A stretch of 53,538 nucleotides of DNA from Anaerolineales bacterium UBA1429 (GCA_002329325.1 DCTX01000065.1:4762-58299); one strand, 5' to 3'. Numbered from the stretch's first letter, positions 35,154 to 43,848 are shown. The notes: generated by a model from the letters alone, not told the origin. Numbers and translations are program-made.

Positions 35154-36905
35154 CTAGACGCGGCTCACACAGGCCGAGTGGCACGCGCTGTGGCAGGCGC
35201 TGTGCACGCAAGCCGAGTGGCACGCGCTGTGGCAGGCGCTGTGCACGCAAGCCGAGTGGCACGCGTCGTGGACGCAGGCCGAGTGACACGCGCTGTGGCA
35301 GGCGCTGTGGCCGGCTGCGCCAGCCTCCTCGCCGAACAGACGCCCCACGCCTTGCTCGATGCGGTCCACGGTGCGCCCCATCACCTCCTCGACGCCTCGG
35401 GTCAGGTCATTGGCCATGGCCTCGATGGGCCGCACGGCGGCATCGGCCCCCTGGAAGAGCGGCCCCGGCTGGCGGGCCACCGTCTCCCCCATGGTGCGCG
35501 CCGTCTGGGTGGAGGCCGGCCCATAGGTGCGATCGCTCAGGATGATCCAGGGCATGTAGGTGGGCATGCGCGTAGGCGTCCCCTGGCGCAGGTCGCGCTC
35601 GTATTCATCCCAGGCAGAGTCGATGCGGCGCCGGTAGGTCTCGCGGGTAGCCTCGGGATCGGCGTTCCACATCTTGGGCTGCAGCACATCGGCGACGGCC
35701 TGCAGGATGGTCGGGATCTGCGCCTTGTCTATGGTGCCATCGGGCTGGATGGCGGCCAGCAGCGCCTTCTCGTAGGGCGCCAGGGCCGCCTGTTCCTTGG
35801 CGCCGCTCTTGATCAGCTCCAGCTGCAGAGGCTGGCGGTTGACGATGTTCACGATCCCTTTCTGCTCCAGCGCCAGCACGATCAAGGCGACGGTCTTGGT
35901 CGAGTTCCCCATGTAGAAGGCAGCCTCGATGGCGTTCAGGTCCGGGACCACGTTCTCGGTCTGGAAAGTCTCAACCTCGATCTCGGGCGGCATGTAGGTG
36001 GGCTTGGGCTTGCGCCCCGTGAGTCCCCACACGACGAGCCCCACCACGCCCAGGGTGACAAAGATGCCCGTGCAGCAGCTAACCTCGTTGAACATGCCCC
36101 GGATGGACGCCACCAGGCTCTGGGGCTCGGCCTCTGTCGTGGGCGCCAGCGTGGGCAGATCCAGCGGGATGGGCGTCTCGCTGGTGGTGCTGATGGCCTC
36201 GCCGGGCAGGAAGAAGGCGGGCACCATGGTGCCCTGGATGGGCAGGTCGTTCTCGGCCACCAGGATCGAGAGGTAGTTGGCCGCCGAGGCCTCATCGGGC
36301 GTGACAAAGTAGACCCAACGGTCGAAGCGATCGGCGTTGTTGACCACCACGCCGGCTGCGTTGACGATCTCGTCCGTCACCTGTTCCGCCGTGGTAATGC
36401 CGGCCGGGAGCTGAATCGGCAGGATGTAGCGGATCTCCTCGTAGGCCACCGGCAGCGACCACTGGAAGGGCGCCCAGCCGATGGCGCGATAGGGCTGCCC
36501 CTTGATAGTGGTCTCGTCAAAGACGGAGCGGTCCACCGTGTAGCGGATGCGGATCTCGTACTGGCCGCCCTGGTGGGTATTGGCGCCAAAGAGCACCTCG
36601 TAGATCGGCCCGCCCCCGCGCAGCGTCACCGAGAAGGGGCCGTCGGGGCCGCTGCCCTCCGCGCTGACGATGGTGTGGGGAGACGGGAAGGGCCCCAGCT
36701 CGCGGATGCGGTCGCGGCCGCCCTCCAGCTCGGTCATGACGATGGTATAGCGCACATCCAGGCGGCCATCGCTCAGCACGACCACATAGCTCTCGATGCG
36801 ATCCAGGCTCACGGGATCGCCCTGAGCAGCGACCATCTGGAACCCCACGAGGCCCAGCAGCGCGATCAGGATGGTGGCCAGCAACAGCCGAAGATACGGT
36901 TTCAT
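35154..36905 (-). CDS. DUF2207-like membrane protein with C-terminal HxAC repeat tail
   Basis: A 583-aa protein. A signal/membrane segment (about 5-27) leads an extracytoplasmic beta-rich part like DUF2207 (about 30-260), then a membrane segment (about 276-297), then a cytoplasmic part with the DUF2207-type TVALIVLALEQKGIVNI segment. The last 50 residues (about 533-580) are eleven tandem tetrapeptides, ten HSAC and one HDAC, spaced by Val in groups of 3, 2, 3 and 3; the tail therefore has 11 Cys and 11 His and ends VSRV. The start (GGGGAGGG upstream) overlaps the upstream glycosyltransferase stop by one base, and the stop abuts the radical SAM start. The tail is predicted cytoplasmic, where the enzyme can reach it. 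Function unknown. Confidence 0.85.
   Translation of the reverse strand: MKPYLRLLLATILIALLGLVGFQMVAAQGDPVSLDRIESYVVVLSDGRLDVRYTIVMTELEGGRDRIRELGPFPSPHTIVSAEGSGPDGPFSVTLRGGGPIYEVLFGANTHQGGQYEIRIRYTVDRSVFDETTIKGQPYRAIGWAPFQWSLPVAYEEIRYILPIQLPAGITTAEQVTDEIVNAAGVVVNNADRFDRWVYFVTPDEASAANYLSILVAENDLPIQGTMVPAFFLPGEAISTTSETPIPLDLPTLAPTTEAEPQSLVASIRGMFNEVSCCTGIFVTLGVVGLVVWGLTGRKPKPTYMPPEIEVETFQTENVVPDLNAIEAAFYMGNSTKTVALIVLALEQKGIVNIVNRQPLQLELIKSGAKEQAALAPYEKALLAAIQPDGTIDKAQIPTILQAVADVLQPKMWNADPEATRETYRRRIDSAWDEYERDLRQGTPTRMPTYMPWIILSDRTYGPASTQTARTMGETVARQPGPLFQGADAAVRPIEAMANDLTRGVEEVMGRTVDRIEQGVGRLFGEEAGAAGHSACHSACHSACVHDACHSACVHSACHSACHSACVHSACHSACHSACVSRV
35173..35310 (-). repeat. In-frame 39-bp tandem repeat encoding the HxAC tail
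   Basis: Two identical 39-bp copies (35173-35211, 35212-35250), a 27-bp shortened copy (35251-35277) and a 33-bp partial copy (from 35278). Each full copy encodes HSACHSACHSACV. All length changes are multiples of three. Confidence 0.95.
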
Positions 36906-37645
36906 CAGGCGTCCCTCCCCACGGTCAGTTTGCTGTGGACGACACGCCACGCAAATCGCGGCAGCGCCAACATGCGCCGCCAGCGCCGCGGCTCCTGGAT
37001 CAGGCGAAAGAGCCACTCCAGGCCCCACCGCCGCATCCAGACCGGAGCGCGCTTGCGCACCCCGGCGATAAAGTCCAGGGTGCCGCCGATCCCAATGGCC
37101 ACAGGGACCTGCAGCCTGGGCTGGTTGCGATGGATCCACAGGTCCTGAGCAGGCGCGCCATAGGCCACGAACAGAAAATCGGGCCGAGCCGCCTGGATGC
37201 GCGCCACGATCCCATCTTCCTCGCTCACCGCCGGCGAGCCCGCATAGGTGCCTACGACCTGCACCCCCGGATAGCGCCGAGCCAGTTCCGCAGCGGCCCG
37301 CTCGGCCACGCCGGGCGCGGCGCCCAGCAGGTAGAGCCGATGGCCCTGGCGAGCGCTGCGTTGGGCCAGCGCCGGCACCATGTCGGAGCCCGCCACCCGT
37401 TCGCGCAGCGGCTGCCCCAGAAAGCGCGCTGCTAGCAACAGCCCCTGGCCATCGGGGATGGCGAGATCGGCCTCGTCCAGCACCTGGCGAAAAACGCCGT
37501 CCTCCTGGGCGCGCATGATGAACTCGGGATTGACGGTAACGACCTGATGCGCTCCGCCTGCAACGACCATCGCCTCGACGCGCTGCAGCGCCTCCTCCAT
37601 CGTCACGTCATCTACGCGCACCCCCAGGATCCGCACGGCTTCCAC
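36905..37645 (-). CDS. WecB/TagA/CpsF family glycosyltransferase
   Basis: A 246-aa GT26 enzyme, the family that adds ManNAc(A) or a related sugar to a lipid-linked GlcNAc in wall teichoic acid, ECA or exopolysaccharide synthesis. Signature parts: VTVNPEFIMRAQED, AIPDGQGLLLAARFLG, YLLGAAPGVAERAA, FVAYGAPAQDLWI and GIGGTLDFIAG. GTG start at 37645 with AAGGGG upstream. It lies 6 bp after the GT4 gene and overlaps the DUF2207-like gene by one base (TGATG). Confidence 0.93.
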   Translation of the reverse strand: MEAVRILGVRVDDVTMEEALQRVEAMVVAGGAHQVVTVNPEFIMRAQEDGVFRQVLDEADLAIPDGQGLLLAARFLGQPLRERVAGSDMVPALAQRSARQGHRLYLLGAAPGVAERAAAELARRYPGVQVVGTYAGSPAVSEEDGIVARIQAARPDFLFVAYGAPAQDLWIHRNQPRLQVPVAIGIGGTLDFIAGVRKRAPVWMRRWGLEWLFRLIQEPRRWRRMLALPRFAWRVVHSKLTVGRDA

Positions 37646-37651
37646 CGGATT

Positions 37652-38770
37652 CTACCCCTTTTCGGCTGCGATTTCCAGAGCGGCCAGGGCTGCCTCGGCG
37701 CAGCGCTCCCAGGTGAAGCGGGCCGCCTGGGCCAGCCCGCGCTGGCCCAGCTCCCGCCGCAGGGCGGGCTCGCGCCAGAGCCGCAACATGGCCGCCGCCA
37801 GCACCGCTCCATCGCCCGGATCGAACAGCAGGGCGGCCTCTCCGGCCACCTCGGGCAACGATGACACGTTCGAGCAGATCACGGGCGCGCCGCAGGCCAT
37901 GGCCTCCTGCACCGGCAGGCCAAAGCCCTCATACCAGCTCGGCAGAACAAAGCCCAAGGAACCGCTCATCAGAGCTGCCAGGTCCTCGGCGGCCACATAG
38001 CCGGGGAACACGATCCGCTCCGCCACGCCCGAGGCCGCGGCCGCCGCCGCGATCCGCTCATGATACCAGCCCGCCTTGCCCGCCAGCACCAGCCGCACAT
38101 CGGCAGGCCAGGCGCCCTCCAGGCTCAACCGGGCAAAGGCGCGTATCAGCGTCTCCAGGTTCTTGCGCGGCTGGAGCGTTCCCACATAGAGCCAGTAGCG
38201 CTGGCCCGTGCCGTAACGGGCCTGCGCCTGCGCCAGCCGCGTCTCGTCGGTCACCGGCGCCAGGCCCTCGGTCCCCGTCGGATACGCCACGACGATCTTG
38301 GCCGGATCGCAGCGGGCGTGCTCGATGAGATCGCGGCGGGTCGCCTCGGAATCGGCCAGCACCACCCGGGCCGTGCGCGCGTTCCAGAGGGTGCTGGCCC
38401 ACAGGTAGGCGCGATCTGCCGGGCGATGGGCCGCCGCGTGATAGAGATAGCCCAGATCGTGCACCGTGACCACGGTGGGGCAGCGGCGCGCTGCGGGAAC
38501 CACGTGGGCGGGCACCAGGAGCACGTCGGGAGGGTGCAGGGTCACCTCCCAGGCCAGGCGCACGTGGGTCCACAACCGCGGAAAAGGGATCACCCGCCAG
38601 GCGACGTTCTCCCCCTCGATCAGGCCCTCCGGCGCAGGCCGGTCGGCATAGAGCCGCCAGCGATGGGGCGTGCCCATGGCCGCCAGGGCCCGGATCAGAT
38701 AGAGCGAATAGTTCTCGGTGCCGGTGCGCGGCGTGCGCAGCGCCCGGCTGGCGTCTATGCCGACGAGCAT
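37652..38770 (-). CDS. Glycosyltransferase family 4
   Basis: A 372-aa GT-B fold glycosyltransferase. The N-terminal acceptor domain starts MLVGIDASRAL; the donor domain shows YVGTLQPRKNLETLIRAF, and PSWYEGFGLPVQEAMACG carries the E-x7-E motif of GT4. Acceptor and donor sugars are not readable. Starts 1 bp after the LiaF-like gene and runs into the WecB-type gene, so the pair probably builds one surface glycan. Confidence 0.92.
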   Translation of the reverse strand: MLVGIDASRALRTPRTGTENYSLYLIRALAAMGTPHRWRLYADRPAPEGLIEGENVAWRVIPFPRLWTHVRLAWEVTLHPPDVLLVPAHVVPAARRCPTVVTVHDLGYLYHAAAHRPADRAYLWASTLWNARTARVVLADSEATRRDLIEHARCDPAKIVVAYPTGTEGLAPVTDETRLAQAQARYGTGQRYWLYVGTLQPRKNLETLIRAFARLSLEGAWPADVRLVLAGKAGWYHERIAAAAAASGVAERIVFPGYVAAEDLAALMSGSLGFVLPSWYEGFGLPVQEAMACGAPVICSNVSSLPEVAGEAALLFDPGDGAVLAAAMLRLWREPALRRELGQRGLAQAARFTWERCAEAALAALEIAAEKG

Positions 38771-38771
38771 C

Positions 38772-39287
38772 CTAGCGCCGCTGCACCAGATACTGAATGA
38801 TGTAGGCCACTCCCACGAACACGAGAATCAGGGGCCACCAGTCGCGCAGCGTCCAGCCGACGCGGGGGTCGAGCTGGCCACGGGTGTACAGGTAGCCCAC
38901 CCCGGCCCCCGCCAGGGCGAGGACGCCCAGCACGGCGTTGGCCACCTCTTTGGGGTGCACAAGCCAGGCCGCCAGCCAGCCCAGGCCCGCCGCCATGGGG
39001 AACCAGGGCCAGAGCGTGACCATGTCATCCCACTCACCCGGGCCCGCCGTGATATACAGAAACAGGCCGCCCGCCAGGGCGCCAGCGACGCCAAACCAGA
39101 CGCCGTCTCCCTCGCGCGGATCGGCGGCCAGAGCGCGGTACAGTGAGACCAGCGCGCCTCCGATGAGCAGCAGCGGCCAGAGGGTCTCCCAGCCTGGGAT
39201 ACCGGCCCCCACGGCCCGCGCCAAGAGCCAGATGCCGACCAGGACCAAGAAACCGCCCAGTACGATGGAACGCCTTCTATCGCGCAT
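38772..39287 (-). CDS. LiaF-like integral membrane protein
   Basis: A 171-aa protein with about six membrane segments arranged as three similar pairs (GWETLWPLLLIGGALV, VTLWPWFPMAAGLGW, DWWPLILVFVGVAYII), the repeated W-PL pattern of LiaF/DUF5668-type domains. No C-terminal LiaF soluble domain. GGGAGG precedes the start. Function not known; such proteins often sit with cell-envelope stress genes. Confidence 0.75.
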   Translation of the reverse strand: MRDRRRSIVLGGFLVLVGIWLLARAVGAGIPGWETLWPLLLIGGALVSLYRALAADPREGDGVWFGVAGALAGGLFLYITAGPGEWDDMVTLWPWFPMAAGLGWLAAWLVHPKEVANAVLGVLALAGAGVGYLYTRGQLDPRVGWTLRDWWPLILVFVGVAYIIQYLVQRR

Positions 39288-39325
39288 TGCGCCTCCCTGT
39301 CTCGTCCACGCCCTGCTGCCGCGGC

Positions 39326-40312
39326 CTAGCTGGCCCCGCTCTTCCCGATCCGCGCCGCAATGACGTCGCCCGCGCCGGCGGCGCGCAGCGCCGCCTCGAC
39401 GGAGGCGGCCGCCTCGGACACGGTCAGGGCGATCATGCAGCCGCCCTTACCGCCGCCGGAGAGTTTGGCGCCCAGCGCGCCCGCCCGCCGCGCCGCAGCG
39501 ATCAACCGCTCCAGGGCAGGGTCGGATACGTCCAGCGCCTCCAGCAGCGCCTGATTGCGGTCCATCGCCTCGCCCAGCGCCGGCAGATCGCCCTGGGCGA
39601 TGGCTTCGCGGCCCCGTTGCACCAGGTCGCCGATAGCGTCGAACAAGGCCTCCAGACGGAGCCGATCCGCCTCCCAACGCCGGCGCACCAGGGCGACCGA
39701 TTCGCGGGTGCGGGAGGCGATGCCCGTATCGCCGATCACCAGGGTCACAGGCACCCCCACAGCAAACGGCTGCGCCCCCAGCCCCTGCCGGAACCAGACC
39801 GGCAGCTCGTAGGCCACCACGGTGTTGTCGATGCCGCTGGGCGTGCCGTGCAGCAGGCTCTCGGTGGCGTACACCAGCTCCGAGAGGCGCTCCCGAGAGA
39901 GCGACGCCCCCAGGTGAGCGGCCACCCCGCGGGCGATGGCGGCCGATACGGCCGCGCCGCTGCCCATGCCCCGGGCAATGGGCACCTGAGAGCGCACCTG
40001 GATCTCCAGATCCGGCCACGTCGGTCTGGGCGCCCCGTGGGGGCCGTCGTGCAGCAACGTGGCGCGGAGGACTCCCTCCACGGCGGCCAGCAGAAACCGC
40101 CCATGTTCATCTACGTTGCAGGTGCCCGCCAGGTAGCGCGTCCCCAGGTCACATGCGAGGATGGCGGTGCCGCTGCCCGGCGGGGTATCGCGCACCTGCA
40201 CCTCGACCTGGCGGGAGGGTACGGGGACGGCGATGGCCGGGCGGCCGTAGACAACGGCATGCTCGCCCAGCAGGATCACCTTGCCGCAGGCGCGGGCGTG
40301 GGTCACGCCCAT
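39326..40312 (-). CDS. mvk: Mevalonate kinase
   Basis: A 328-aa GHMP kinase phosphorylating mevalonate in isoprenoid synthesis. Present are GKVILLGEHAVVYGRPAIAVP (motif 1), ARGMGSGAAVSAAIARG (ATP-binding motif 2), the GTPSGIDNTVV segment with the catalytic Asp, and KLSGGGKGGCMIALT (motif 3). Length and motifs are specific for mevalonate kinase rather than galactokinase or homoserine kinase. It heads the nine-gene run. No other mevalonate-pathway gene is in the window. Confidence 0.93.
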   Translation of the reverse strand: MGVTHARACGKVILLGEHAVVYGRPAIAVPVPSRQVEVQVRDTPPGSGTAILACDLGTRYLAGTCNVDEHGRFLLAAVEGVLRATLLHDGPHGAPRPTWPDLEIQVRSQVPIARGMGSGAAVSAAIARGVAAHLGASLSRERLSELVYATESLLHGTPSGIDNTVVAYELPVWFRQGLGAQPFAVGVPVTLVIGDTGIASRTRESVALVRRRWEADRLRLEALFDAIGDLVQRGREAIAQGDLPALGEAMDRNQALLEALDVSDPALERLIAAARRAGALGAKLSGGGKGGCMIALTVSEAAASVEAALRAAGAGDVIAARIGKSGAS

Positions 40313-40393
40313 GGCTGCGCATCCTGGCGGGAGCGCCTCAGCCGCCGGCGCCCCGCGTCACTGTTTCCTGTCACTGGTTCGCCCCCAAAGGAA

Positions 40394-40424
40394 AGAGGGT
40401 GCAGGCCACGGCCCTACACCCTCT
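40394..40424 (-). terminator. Terminator of the lipoprotein gene
   Basis: Stem AGAGGGTG (40394-40401) with its complement (40417-40424) plus an inner GGCC pair; on the minus strand it is followed by TTTCCTTT. It lies about 20 bp after the stop at 40443. Confidence 0.75.
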
Positions 40425-40442
40425 GCCGGTATCACGCGACGA

Positions 40443-41549
40443 CTAGGGCTCGGTGATCATGATCACGCCGGAAAGCATGGCATCTTCCTGTGTGAGCATG
40501 ATCATGGCCTGCCGCCCGTCCTTGTTGTAGGTGAGCATGGCCTCATACTGGCTCTCCAGGGTCCAGCCGTTGGCGGGCATCTCGTCGGCGTAGAAGGTCA
40601 GCACCGCATCCAGCTCCGCCTCGACCTCAAAGCTCACCATGCCGGACATGGCCGAGGTGATGGCCGCATCGGCGGGGAGAGGCACGTCATCGGGCAGGCC
40701 GGGCGCGGCAACGCCCTCGGGCGCCTCGATGGTAAAGGGCTCGTTGATGTCCCAGACCTTCTCCTCCATGTGCCAGGCGTACTCGACGTCGTCCTCGTCC
40801 TTGCCTTCCCACCACATGATGCTGCGCACCTGGACGTCAAACTCGTCCGAGATCCAGAGCTCCATGCCGCCGTCGGTAAGGGTGCCGCCGGTCATCCAGA
40901 AGAGCGAGCCGGCGCCATAGACTTCTTTATCGCACACATAGTGCATGGCGCTCTGTCCCTCAACATCATCGCGGCCCTTTTTGTCGCAGTGGCCCGTGTT
41001 GAGATAGGTCTCGGCGCTGTCCATCGTATACATGGAGACCTGCTGCTGCGGAGGCTGAGCATCGTCGGAGGTCATGCTCATCCACTCGTCCTCCTCGCCC
41101 TCGCCGGAGGTGCGCATGTAGGTGATGGTGCCGATCTGGATCATCTCCCAGGATGTGACGTTGCCGTCGTTATCCACCCCACGCCAGACCACTCGCTGCG
41201 AGGCGGGGTCGCGTACGAACTCGGTGGTCGAGGACCACTCTTGGGTCTCCTCGTCCTCAGTCACGGTCCAGGCCACGAGTTGCCGGTAGCTATCGAGGCT
41301 GGCGATGTCCTCGACATCGACCTCGTCCTCGCTGGCGGCAGCCTCCTCGTCCTCGCTGGTATCAGCCTCGTCCTTCTCAGGGATCGCACTCTGGCCAGAG
41401 ATGGCGGCGCCCGTCTGCTCCGTCTGCTCCGTGGCCATGTCCTTAACGGCGTCCACGGTATCACTGGCGCTCTTCAGGAGTGTGCAACCACTCATAACGA
41501 CGGCAACCAGAAGCACAACAGCTATGGCGCCCAACATCCGGTAACGCAT
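40443..41549 (-). CDS. Acidic lipoprotein of unknown function
   Basis: A 368-aa protein with a lipoprotein signal (lipobox MSGC), a very acidic Ser/Glu/Asp linker (about 40-90) and a mostly beta domain of the LppX/LprG-like or LolA-like sort (repeated short strands with DVQVRSIMWW), then a C-terminal domain in which Tyr and Met are frequent. Two Cys (HCDKKG, YVCDKE) may form a disulfide. Start ATG 41549 follows GAGGAGGAG; it has its own promoter and terminator, so it is monocistronic. Confidence 0.8.
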   Translation of the reverse strand: MRYRMLGAIAVVLLVAVVMSGCTLLKSASDTVDAVKDMATEQTEQTGAAISGQSAIPEKDEADTSEDEEAAASEDEVDVEDIASLDSYRQLVAWTVTEDEETQEWSSTTEFVRDPASQRVVWRGVDNDGNVTSWEMIQIGTITYMRTSGEGEEDEWMSMTSDDAQPPQQQVSMYTMDSAETYLNTGHCDKKGRDDVEGQSAMHYVCDKEVYGAGSLFWMTGGTLTDGGMELWISDEFDVQVRSIMWWEGKDEDDVEYAWHMEEKVWDINEPFTIEAPEGVAAPGLPDDVPLPADAAITSAMSGMVSFEVEAELDAVLTFYADEMPANGWTLESQYEAMLTYNKDGRQAMIMLTQEDAMLSGVIMITEP

Positions 41550-41587
41550 CGCTCTCCTCCTCTTCGCACCCTCTGACATCTAGAGCC

Positions 41588-41615
41588 AGTATAGCATGCC
41601 CGGTGACGCTGTCAA
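41588..41615 (-). promoter_or_regulatory. Promoter of the acidic lipoprotein gene
   Basis: Minus-strand perfect TTGACA (41610-41615), 16 bp, TATACT (41588-41593). Confidence 0.8.
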
Positions 41616-41801
41616 TGGACTGGCCGTCCCGCACACCGCGTTCTCAGAGTCCGTATTATGTACACTCGCTGCGTCGCGCGCGTGCGTGTCACACTCGGGG
41701 CGAACCGAAGGTACCCCAGGGAGGGGGCAGAGCAAGGCCCGCGAGGCACAGGCCGACGTCCTTGTCCGCCACTGTCATCCGTGGGATGCACGCATGCGCG
41801 C

Positions 41802-41831
41802 TTGTGCAAGGATAGCCGTTCACGGTACAAT
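41802..41831 (+). promoter_or_regulatory. Putative promoter of the aldehyde:ferredoxin oxidoreductase gene
   Basis: TTGTGC (41802-41807), 18 bp, TACAAT (41826-41831), 40 bp before the start codon. Confidence 0.55.
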
Positions 41832-41871
41832 AGGACCTATTGGAGAATCGGACTCGTTCAGGGAGGCAGTA

Positions 41872-43767
41872 ATGACCCGATCGGTACATAACAAGATCCT
41901 GCGTGTCAATCTCACCCTCGGTACGCTCCAGACGGAAGAGCCCGGCGAGGCCTACTATCGGCGCTACATGGGCGGCTGGAACATGGTCGCCGAAGTGCTG
42001 CTCCGTGAGGTGCCTCGAGGCGCGGATCCCCTCGGTCCGGACAATCGCTTCATCTACACGGCCGGCCTGCTGGCGGGGCTGCCCGTCTCGGGCGCTTCCC
42101 GCAGCGCCGTGGGCGCCAAGTCTCCGCTGACAGGCGGCTTTGGCGTAGGCGAGATGGGCGGCTTTGCCGGCGCGGAGCTCAAGCGCGCCGGGTGGGATGC
42201 CGTCATCGTCGAGGGCTGCTCGCAGACGCCCGTCTACCTGTGGATCAAGGATGGCCACGCCGAGCTGCGCGATGCGACCGAGCTCTGGGGGCTGAACACC
42301 AAGGAGACCATGGAGGCGATCCAGACGGAGCTGGGCGAGCCCAGGGCCCGCTGCCTCATGATCGGCCCGGGCGGCGAGAACATGGTGCGCTATGCGTGCG
42401 TCATGGATGGGCTCAAGGATGCCGCCGGGCGCGCCGGCCTGGGCGCCGTCCTGGGCTCCAAGAAGCTCAAGGCCATTGCGGTGCGCGGCACCCAGAACCT
42501 GGATGGCGCCGACCCCGAAAAGGTCCGGGCCATGGGCCGCTACATGTCCGATGGCGTGCGCGAAGGCACCAAGGCCGGGCACATGCACCAGTTCGGCACG
42601 GGCGCCGACCTGGTAGGCATGGTGCACACGGGCAACCTGCCCACACGAAATTTCCGCGATGGCGACATGGACCTGGATCAGGCCCTGGAGCTAAGCTCGG
42701 CCGACTTTTTGGGCAAGATCGGCACCGGCATGGAGGGCTGCTACGCCTGCGCCGTCCGCTGCAAGAAGGTCGTCAAGGTGGAAGGCAAGTACGCCAACGA
42801 TCCCGACTATGGCGGACCGGAGTACGAGACGATAGGCGCGGTGGGCCCGTGCTGCGGCGTGGGCGATATCGAGGCGGTGTCGCTGGCCAGCCAGCTCTGC
42901 AACGCCTATGGCATCGATTCCATCGGCGCTGGCGTCAACATCGCCCTGGCCATGGAGGCCTTTGAGCAGGGCCTCTTGACCACAGAGGATACCGGCGGCC
43001 GCGAGCTGCGCTTCGGCGACGCCGACACCATGATCGATCTGCTCACCAAGATCGCGCACCGCGAGGGGATTGGCGACCTGCTGGCCGAGGGCCCCGGCGT
43101 CATGGCCGAGAGGCTGGGCGGCGACGCCTGGCGCTATGCCATGCACGTCAAGAACCAGGCCTTCCCCATGCACGAGCCGCGCTTCAAGCGGGCCCTGGCC
43201 CTGGGCTATTCGGTCTCACCCACGGGCGCCGATCACATGCACTCGCTGCACGACGCCGGCCTGCAGAACCCCGACGCCAACGGCTTTTTGGCCAACGCCA
43301 GCCTGCGCGCCATGGGTCTGCTGGATCCCGTGCCCCTGGAGAGCTTGGGCGCCGACAAGGTGCGCCTGCACCGCTACCACACCACTGACCGCGCCCTGCA
43401 GAACTGCCTGCTGATGTGCAACTTTGTGCCGTGGACCATCGCAGAGCGCGTCGAGTTGGTGAACGCCGCCACGGGATGGGATGTCTCTGCCGTGGAGCTG
43501 TTCAAGGTGGGCGAGCGAGCGCTGAACCTGGCGCGGGTGTTCAACCTGCGCGAAGGCTTGACCGCCGCCGACGACCATCTGCCCGAGCGCTCCTACGGGC
43601 CGACCACCAACGGCGCCCTGGCCGATGGCGGCGTGGACCGCGAGGAGTTGCAGGAGGCCGTGCACCTGTTCTACGCTATGATGGGCTGGGACCCCGAGAC
43701 CGGCGCACCCACCGAGGGCACGCTGGAGGAGCTGAGCATCGGCTGGGCCGCCCGTCACCTGCCCTGA
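41872..43767 (+). CDS. Aldehyde:ferredoxin oxidoreductase family protein
   Basis: A 631-aa tungsten (or molybdenum) bis-pterin enzyme that oxidises aldehydes with ferredoxin in the cytoplasm. Family marks: RVNLTLGTLQTEE, the pterin-binding GASRSAVGAKSPLTGGFG, the 4Fe-4S ligands CYACAVRC (about residue 287) with the fourth Cys near LQNCLLMC, and AFPMHEPRFKRALALGYSVSPTGADHMHS. The start ATG 41872 follows GGGAGG; longer readings start in the promoter. It suggests an anaerobic or microaerobic life style, though not proof. Which aldehyde is used cannot be read. Confidence 0.92.
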   Translation: MTRSVHNKILRVNLTLGTLQTEEPGEAYYRRYMGGWNMVAEVLLREVPRGADPLGPDNRFIYTAGLLAGLPVSGASRSAVGAKSPLTGGFGVGEMGGFAGAELKRAGWDAVIVEGCSQTPVYLWIKDGHAELRDATELWGLNTKETMEAIQTELGEPRARCLMIGPGGENMVRYACVMDGLKDAAGRAGLGAVLGSKKLKAIAVRGTQNLDGADPEKVRAMGRYMSDGVREGTKAGHMHQFGTGADLVGMVHTGNLPTRNFRDGDMDLDQALELSSADFLGKIGTGMEGCYACAVRCKKVVKVEGKYANDPDYGGPEYETIGAVGPCCGVGDIEAVSLASQLCNAYGIDSIGAGVNIALAMEAFEQGLLTTEDTGGRELRFGDADTMIDLLTKIAHREGIGDLLAEGPGVMAERLGGDAWRYAMHVKNQAFPMHEPRFKRALALGYSVSPTGADHMHSLHDAGLQNPDANGFLANASLRAMGLLDPVPLESLGADKVRLHRYHTTDRALQNCLLMCNFVPWTIAERVELVNAATGWDVSAVELFKVGERALNLARVFNLREGLTAADDHLPERSYGPTTNGALADGGVDREELQEAVHLFYAMMGWDPETGAPTEGTLEELSIGWAARHLP

Positions 43768-43790
43768 TCCTTCGCCGCCTGATCGCAAAA

Positions 43791-43819
43791 TCGGCGAGGC
43801 CCCTGGTGGGCCTCGCCGA
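43791..43819. terminator. Bidirectional terminator
   Basis: A perfect 12-bp stem (TCGGCGAGGCCC with its complement) and 5-nt loop between convergent genes. On + it is followed by ATTTCATT, on - by TTTTGCG. Confidence 0.85.
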
Positions 43820-43848
43820 ATTTCATTCACCGGCCACGGGCAAAGGGG

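Larger units (their letters stand above)
41550..41871. other. Divergent intergenic region
   Basis: About 320 bp between the lipoprotein (-) and the oxidoreductase (+). It holds one promoter for each direction. The open frame upstream of 41872 is continuous but reads as non-coding. Confidence 0.6.

Noticed and set aside
35173..35310. Possible CRISPR or minisatellite array
   Set aside because: Units are adjacent without spacers, are multiples of three, and lie in frame inside a coding sequence.
41596..41871. N-terminal extension of the oxidoreductase
   Set aside because: The stretch contains the promoter and has no AOR-like sequence; the family start MxxKILRVNL follows ATG 41872.
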